Below, one piece after another: positions 59,354 to 64,000 of a DNA stretch of 64,000 nt. Source of the stretch: Victivallis lenta (GTDB lineage: Bacteria > Verrucomicrobiota > Lentisphaeria > Victivallales > Victivallaceae); contig NZ_VUNS01000019.1 in the NCBI RefSeq assembly GCF_009695545.1, forward strand, positions 1 through 64,000. Direction: 5' to 3'. The notes under the pieces are model-generated. The model worked only from the letters and a program-made list of their open reading frames with translations. It searched no databases and had not been told where the DNA came from. The number at the start of each line of letters is the position of its first letter. Within the stretch, counting starts at the first letter, position 1. Both the position numbers and the translations under genes were made by a program.

Positions 59354-60403
59354 ATGCTGTCCGATTGGTTGTGGAACAGAGAAACCGGTGATGTTTGTGG
59401 AGAAACCGTGTTGTTTACGGAGTCGGAGAGCGCAGTTCTGGCGTTTCCGGCGGAGGAGGTGACTGCGGTTTACAATCCGACGCTCGGCGCGGTTTATGCG
59501 GAAGGACGTGATTTCCGGCTGGAGCAGGGCGGCCGTGTGCTGCGCCGCCTGCCCGGTTCCACGATGCCGTTTCTGACGCGCGAGAGGTTGTATCCGTCCC
59601 CTGAACGCGCCGTCCTGTTTCCGGATGAAGGGGCAAACGCAATCGGTTCGGCGTCCGGATCCCCGACCGGGCTGGTCTGTTTCGACCGGGCGGATTTCTT
59701 TGCACGGCATCAGGTTTCAATCGATTACCGGACCCGGGCCCCCTTCCCCGCAATTCCGGCCGCCGATCCGGCGAAGTTGCCGAAGACGAGGAAATGTCTG
59801 TGCGAAAAGAAATTGCTCGATATCGCCTTTATCGGCGACAGCATCACGGACGGCTGGAATTCCACGGAAAAGGTCGGAGTTGCGCCCGGACAGGCCCCCT
59901 GGCCCGGATTGGTGACGGAACGGCTTTCCCGGCGGACCTCCTGCCGCATGGTCAACGGCGCGGTTTCCGGTTCCGGTTCGGCTTTCGGAGTGGAACATCT
60001 TGAGGCGTGCTGCCGGGAGTTCCCCCCTGCCCTGTTGTTTATCGCTTACGGAATGAATGATTTATCCCATCTTTCCGAGGAAGGGTTCGGCCGGAATATC
60101 AGTCGGATCGTCGATGCGGGGCTGGCGAAAAATCCGGATATGGAGTTCGTGCTGGTTTCGCAGATGAGCGGCAATCCGGAATGGGACCTGACTCCGGCTG
60201 GAAAAGATACGGTTTTCGCCCGGAAGCTGCGGCAGATCGCGGAAGATGGCGGCGCCCGCCTGGCCTACGCTCCGGTGAATGAACTCTGGCATGCGCTGAT
60301 TGCCGGGAAGCGGTTTCTTGATGTGACCGGCAACGGGGTGAACCACCCGAACGACTACGGCCACCGCATTTATGCGGCGGCCGCAGCATCCGTTTGGGAT
60401 TGA
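59354..60403 (+). CDS. SGNH/GDSL-type hydrolase
   Basis: This 349-residue protein has an N-terminal beta domain (1-150) and a C-terminal SGNH domain with GDSITDGWNS (161-170, nucleophile Ser163), the Gly block VNGAVSGSGSAFGVE, YGMND with the block III Asn and NGVNHPNDYGH with the catalytic Asp/His. Members deacetylate or deacylate glycans. No signal peptide is visible. AAAGGAAAAAGAGG precedes the ATG. Confidence 0.87.
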   Translation: MLSDWLWNRETGDVCGETVLFTESESAVLAFPAEEVTAVYNPTLGAVYAEGRDFRLEQGGRVLRRLPGSTMPFLTRERLYPSPERAVLFPDEGANAIGSASGSPTGLVCFDRADFFARHQVSIDYRTRAPFPAIPAADPAKLPKTRKCLCEKKLLDIAFIGDSITDGWNSTEKVGVAPGQAPWPGLVTERLSRRTSCRMVNGAVSGSGSAFGVEHLEACCREFPPALLFIAYGMNDLSHLSEEGFGRNISRIVDAGLAKNPDMEFVLVSQMSGNPEWDLTPAGKDTVFARKLRQIAEDGGARLAYAPVNELWHALIAGKRFLDVTGNGVNHPNDYGHRIYAAAAASVWD

Positions 60404-60416
60404 CGGACGCTTCCGT

Positions 60417-61295
60417 TCAGCGTTTGCGGAAGAGACCGCTGGTCCACTCCCGCAATGTTTCGCGGTCGAGTTCCTCGAAACCGAGTTCGATAAAAGCGGC
60501 CGCGACACCGTCGAACTCGGTCGACAGGATTCCGGCCAGCGTCAGATAGCCGCCGGGACGGACCCAGCTGACGATATTGTTGCGGAATGCGACGAGCAGA
60601 TGGCCGAGAATGTTCGCGCATACGAGATCGTACTGCTCCGCCCTGCCCTGCCAGACCGCCGCGTCGCCGACGACCGGACTGACCGTCCCGATGCGGTTCA
60701 GCGCGAGGTTTTCGGCCGCGATCCGCACTGCGTCAGGATCGTTGTCGAAGGCATCGACCGGGTCGTAGCCGCGCAGCGCCGCCGCAATGGTCAGGATGCC
60801 GGAGCCGCAGCCGGCGTCGAGCATGCTTTTGACGCCGGGCTTCCCGGCCAGGCGGTCGATCGTTTTCAGGCAGTAGTAAGTCGTTGCATGCTGTCCGGTT
60901 CCGAAGCTCATGCCGGGATCGATCTCAACGACCGCCATGCCGGGTTTGCGCTGGACATCAAGCCAGCTCGGCTTGATGACCAGCGTCTCCGAGACCGGAA
61001 TGACGTCGAAATATTTTTTCCAGACTTCCGCCCAGTCCTCTTTCTTGAGTTCGAACGGTTCGATGGCGGAAATCCGCACTCCGAGCGGCGTCCACTCTTT
61101 CACGGCGTTCGTGACCAGTGCGAGGTTTTCCGCCGCCGTCTCCGGATCGGCCGCGTAGATGGTGTGGCAGACCCGCTTGTTCTCCTTGTCCTCAAAGCTG
61201 CTCGATTCCAGCTCAAGTGCGGCGAGCATTTCGGCCGCCAGGTCGAAGTTTTCCGAGTCGTCTACGAGTTTGATGCAGTAAAGCATGTCATTCAT
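60417..61295 (-). CDS. prmA: Ribosomal protein L11 methyltransferase
   Basis: This 292-residue methyltransferase has the PrmA segments KYFDVIPVSETLVIKPSWLD, DPGMSFGTGQHATT, the SAM motif LDAGCGSGILTIAA and VCANILGHLL. It methylates ribosomal protein L11 (or a related target) using S-adenosylmethionine. It overlaps the upstream SGNH gene by 8 nt. Confidence 0.93.
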   Translation of the reverse strand: MNDMLYCIKLVDDSENFDLAAEMLAALELESSSFEDKENKRVCHTIYAADPETAAENLALVTNAVKEWTPLGVRISAIEPFELKKEDWAEVWKKYFDVIPVSETLVIKPSWLDVQRKPGMAVVEIDPGMSFGTGQHATTYYCLKTIDRLAGKPGVKSMLDAGCGSGILTIAAALRGYDPVDAFDNDPDAVRIAAENLALNRIGTVSPVVGDAAVWQGRAEQYDLVCANILGHLLVAFRNNIVSWVRPGGYLTLAGILSTEFDGVAAAFIELGFEELDRETLREWTSGLFRKR

Positions 61296-62403
61296 GATGT
61301 GTTCCCGTCAATGTCAATAATTCGCTGATAACCGGCAGCAGACCTTCCGCCATCCGGTGAAAACCCAGGTCGGTCGGATGCACTCCGTCGACCGTGCACT
61401 CATGCCAATCCGGCCCGGTGAGCGATTCCCCGTTCAGGAAAAAGACCAGCCGGTCGCCTGCCGCGCGGCGGCGCTCCGCCTCCGTCCGCTGATATGCAAT
61501 CGCCTCTTCCGCCTCGGCGTCGTGCAGGAAATCGCTGCCGGTAACGAGCCGTTCCCGGTTCCAGCGGATCCGGCTGACAATGAGTACCGGAACAGACGGA
61601 TGCGTTTCGCGCAGCGTGTCGATGGCGCCCGCCAGCGTATCGCGGATTCCGGCGCTTCCGGCATTGGCCTGATAGTCGAGCACGAAAAGCGCCGGGGTTC
61701 GCACCGCCGCGATCGCGGCGATCACCTCCGGTTCGCCTTTGCCGCTTCCGGAGAAGCCGAAGTTCAGGAACGGACGGTCGAGCATCCGGCTCAGCATGGC
61801 CGGAAATGCGCTGCCCGGCCGGGACGCACAGCCTCCCTGTGTGATGGAGGAGCCGTAAATGACGACCGGAGCCGGATTGCTCCAGGGAGCGGGCGTCTCA
61901 AGCACGGCGCCTTCGTCCAGTCCGACCGCCAATGAACCGATGCCGCTGTACAGCGGAAAATTCAGCTGGAACTCCTCCATGCCGCCCTGTTCCCGCTCCA
62001 GCAGCAGAATTTCGTATTCTGCCGCCGCCGGATCGAACCGGGCAATGCCGGAAAAGCGGCGGTGTCCGGCCGGCCCCGCATAAAGATCGAAGCCGCCGGA
62101 GCCGGTCGCCGCCATATGGTCCATCCGGCAGTGGTTTTCGAGCCGCGCCCGGAGCCGGATGCGGCGGCTGTCGGTACGGAACGTCAGCATCCCGCCCGCC
62201 GTGTGCCCGGCCAGCGCATTGACCGCCTCCGGCAGGGCGGGACTGTACGGCAGGCGCCGGAACGGTTCTCCGGCAGAGCGGAAGGCGAAGCCGTCGAGCC
62301 GGCAGCGCGAATCGTCGGCATCGATCCAGAATACACCGCCGCCGGCGCACACCTCCGCGGTTTTCATATTGGCGTCAAAGCGCCGCAGGTCGATTTTTTT
62401 CAT
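61288..62403 (-). CDS. SGNH/GDSL-type hydrolase, two-domain carbohydrate-esterase-like
   Basis: This 371-residue protein has an N-terminal beta-sandwich (1-165) and an SGNH domain with VIYGSSITQGG (nucleophile Ser), NFGFSGSGKGEPE, LDYQANAG and DGVHPTDLGFH (Asp and His). This layout is common in carbohydrate deacetylases. No signal peptide is seen. It begins a two-gene operon with prmA, an odd partnership of a carbohydrate enzyme with a housekeeping methyltransferase. Confidence 0.86.
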   Translation of the reverse strand: MKKIDLRRFDANMKTAEVCAGGGVFWIDADDSRCRLDGFAFRSAGEPFRRLPYSPALPEAVNALAGHTAGGMLTFRTDSRRIRLRARLENHCRMDHMAATGSGGFDLYAGPAGHRRFSGIARFDPAAAEYEILLLEREQGGMEEFQLNFPLYSGIGSLAVGLDEGAVLETPAPWSNPAPVVIYGSSITQGGCASRPGSAFPAMLSRMLDRPFLNFGFSGSGKGEPEVIAAIAAVRTPALFVLDYQANAGSAGIRDTLAGAIDTLRETHPSVPVLIVSRIRWNRERLVTGSDFLHDAEAEEAIAYQRTEAERRRAAGDRLVFFLNGESLTGPDWHECTVDGVHPTDLGFHRMAEGLLPVISELLTLTGTHHE

Positions 62404-62476
62404 CGTTTTTCATTCCCGTTTCCTGGCAACGGGGAAACTATACTCCGAAAACTCCGAAAATGAAAGTCCCCTCCCC

Positions 62477-62505
62477 TTTAAAAGCACCGTTTTTCGTGCT
62501 ATATT
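62477..62505 (+). promoter_or_regulatory. Promoter of guaA, TTTAAA-N17-TATATT
   Basis: The -35 TTTAAA (62477-62482) and -10 TATATT (62500-62505) are 17 bp apart. AGCAC/GTGCT forms a hairpin across the spacer. The leader of about 40 nt contains no sign of a purine riboswitch. Confidence 0.5.
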
Positions 62506-62554
62506 AACGGAATAATATCAGGAAACCATCCTTTGCAAAGGAGAAGCCACCTCT

Positions 62555-64000
62555 ATGAGTGAAACGATCATCGTCCTCGATTTCGGCTCCCAGTACAGTC
62601 AGCTGATCGCGCGGCGGATTCGTGAATGCCGGGTGTACAGCAGGATCATGCCGTTCAACACGCCGGCCGAAACCATCCGGGCGGAGCGCCCGCAGGGCAT
62701 CATCCTGTCCGGCGGCCCGTCGAGTGTTTATGCCGAAAACGCGCCGAAGTGCGATCCGGCCATCTTCGAACTCGGCATTCCGATCCTCGGCATCTGTTAC
62801 GGGCTGCAGCTCATGATTCAGACGCTCGGCGGAGAGATCGCCCGCGGCAGAGCGCGCGAATACGGCAAGGCGATCCTCGAAATCGCGGAGCCCGGTGAAT
62901 TGTTCGTCGGCGTTTCTCCGAAGACGCAGGTCTGGATGTCGCACGGCGACAAAGTCGCACGGATGCCGGAGGGCGGGTTCCGCGTACTCGGCTCGAGCGG
63001 CAACACCGAATTCTGCGCCGTCCATATGCCGGAACGGAATCTTTACGGCATTCAATTCCACCCCGAGGTCGTTCACACGCCGGAGGGGAAAAGCATCATC
63101 GGCAACTTCTGCCGCCGGATCTGCGGCTGCGCGGGGGATTGGACGATGGAGTCCTTCATCGAACAGCAGCTGCGGGAAATCCGCGCGACGGTCGGCAAGT
63201 CGAACGTCATCCTCGGCCTGTCGGGCGGCGTCGATTCGTCGGTGGCCGCGGCGCTGATCCACAAGGCGATCGGGAAGCAGCTGAACTGCATCTTCGTCAA
63301 CAACGGCGTGCTGCGCAAAAACGAAGCGGAGCGGGTCCGAGAGCTCTTCGGCCGCAACTTCGACATGAAGCTCATCTACGTCGACGCGACCGACCGCTTC
63401 CTTTCAAAGCTCGCCGGCGTCGACGAGCCGGAGAAAAAGCGCAAGATCATCGGCAATGAGTTCGTAACCGTATTCGACGAAGCCTCCGCAAAAATCGAAA
63501 ACGCCGAATTTCTTGCGCAGGGGACCACCTATCCCGATGTGATCGAGAGCGTTCCGATCGACGGAAATCCCGCCGCGATGATCAAGAGCCACCACAACGT
63601 CGGCGGTTTGCCCGAAGAGATGAAATTCAAGCTGCTCGAGCCGCTGTCGCGTCTCTTCAAGGATGAAGTCCGCGAGGTCGGCCGCCAGCTCGGGCTGCCG
63701 GAGGATGTGGTCATGCGCCAGCCGTTCCCGGGACCGGGGCTCGCCGTGCGCCACCTCGGCGCGGTGACCCGCGAAACGCTCGACATTTTGCGCGATGCGG
63801 ATGAAATCGTCGTCGACGAAATCAAGAAGGCCGGGCTCTATTACAGCATCTGGCAGACTTTTGCGGTGTTTCTGCCGGTCCGCACCGTCGGCGTCATGGG
63901 CGATGAACGGACTTACGACTACGTGATCGCGCTGCGCGCGGTGGAGAGCTCGGACGGCATGACCGCCGACTGGGTCCAGCTGCCGTATGACCTGCTCGGA
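62555..64000 (+). CDS. guaA: GMP synthase (glutamine-hydrolysing), 3' truncated by window edge
   Basis: The first 482 residues of GuaA are present. The class I glutamine amidotransferase domain (1-190) has GICYGLQLM with the catalytic Cys and [11 protein letters not shown] with the His and Glu. The ATP-pyrophosphatase domain has the P-loop [13 protein letters not shown], and the start of the dimerisation domain ([12 protein letters not shown]) follows. It converts XMP to GMP. About 30 residues remain outside the window. AAAGGAG precedes the ATG. Confidence 0.97.
   Translation, partial: MSETIIVLDFGSQYSQLIARRIRECRVYSRIMPFNTPAETIRAERPQGIILSGGPSSVYAENAPKCDPAIFELGIPILGICYGLQLMIQTLGGEIARGRAREYGKAILEIAEPGELFVGVSPKTQVWMSHGDKVARMPEGGFRVLGSSGNTEFCAVHMPERNLYGIQFHPEVVHTPEGKSIIGNFCRRICGCAGDWTMESFIEQQLREIRATVGKSNVILGLSGGVDSSVAAALIHKAIGKQLNCIFVNNGVLRKNEAERVRELFGRNFDMKLIYVDATDRFLSKLAGVDEPEKKRKIIGNEFVTVFDEASAKIENAEFLAQGTTYPDVIESVPIDGNPAAMIKSHHNVGGLPEEMKFKLLEPLSRLFKDEVREVGRQLGLPEDVVMRQPFPGPGLAVRHLGAVTRETLDILRDADEIVVDEIKKAGLYYSIWQTFAVFLPVRTVGVMGDERTYDYVIALRAVESSDGMTADWVQLPYDLLG

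Noticed and set aside
62404-62554. Purine riboswitch upstream of guaA
   Set aside because: No three-way-junction-like pattern or conserved core; only a small hairpin in the promoter spacer.
1-64000. tRNA or rRNA genes, integrases and transposases
   Set aside because: None was seen on either strand, so no attachment site, prophage or insertion sequence boundary could be supported.

Overview
The window looks like part of the chromosome of a GC-rich, saccharolytic, strictly anaerobic bacterium of the Lentisphaerota, close to Victivallis. This is an inference from gene content, not a database match. The main pointers are five type-IV-pilin-like (pseudopilin) proteins with the [16 protein letters not shown] type of N-terminus, many secreted or cytoplasmic glycoside hydrolases (GH39/42-like fusion, GH172, GH37, GH36, GH78, GH2), SGNH hydrolases, an electron-bifurcating [FeFe] hydrogenase, a D-lactate dehydrogenase, and no respiratory chain. 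Promoters of the form TTGNNN-N16/17-TATATT recur across the window.

Layout. 1-5.9 kb: the 3' end of a LacI-type regulator, a 25-bp inverted-repeat pair bracketing a tiny ORF, two tandem pseudopilins and a two-domain secreted glycosidase with an A10 run at the domain junction. 5.9-9.7 kb: GspG-like pseudopilin, pteridine-reductase-like SDR, AraC regulator with a 21-bp-spaced direct repeat at its start, and GH172. 9.8-13.2 kb: M56/BlaI sensor-repressor pair divergent from a fucose-permease-like MFS transporter. 13.3-19.9 kb: FAD oxidoreductase, pseudopilin, IclR regulator, GH37 trehalase and two membrane proteins. 20-24.5 kb: hydCBA hydrogenase operon preceded by a tandem Rex-like palindrome. 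25-31.5 kb: LdhA, a helical-repeat protein plus DUF3142 pair, and a TolC-family protein. 31.6-38 kb: peptide deformylase, membrane protein, a bacterial CDC123/D123 ATP-grasp protein, GH36, and a small-protein/isomerase/URO-D operon. 38-47.4 kb: a frameshifted small gene, SDR, DMT transporter, GH78, polar amino-acid ABC transporter and GH2. 47.4-50.5 kb: sulfite/nitrite reductase and a CNNM/CBS protein. 50.7-55.8 kb: a six-gene operon (anchored helical protein, pseudopilin, ABC ATPase, ABC permease, BlaI, M56) preceded by two perfect BlaI-type boxes. 55.8-64 kb: cytidine deaminase, DppC-like permease, MnmG, two SGNH hydrolases, PrmA and the start of GuaA.

The most unusual signals are: (i) a modular, hairpin-rich dispersed repeat, seen three times and each time just upstream of and co-oriented with a gene, once inside the hydrogenase operon; (ii) a likely BlaI regulon with perfect TACA-N2-TGTA boxes at three loci, including the ABC/pseudopilin/M56 operon; (iii) tandem Rex-like operators upstream of the hydrogenase; (iv) the A10 tract in the fused glycosidase, where loss of one A puts an immediate stop after the first domain; and (v) a bacterial CDC123 homologue. 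No tRNA, rRNA, CRISPR array, integrase or transposase gene was seen.
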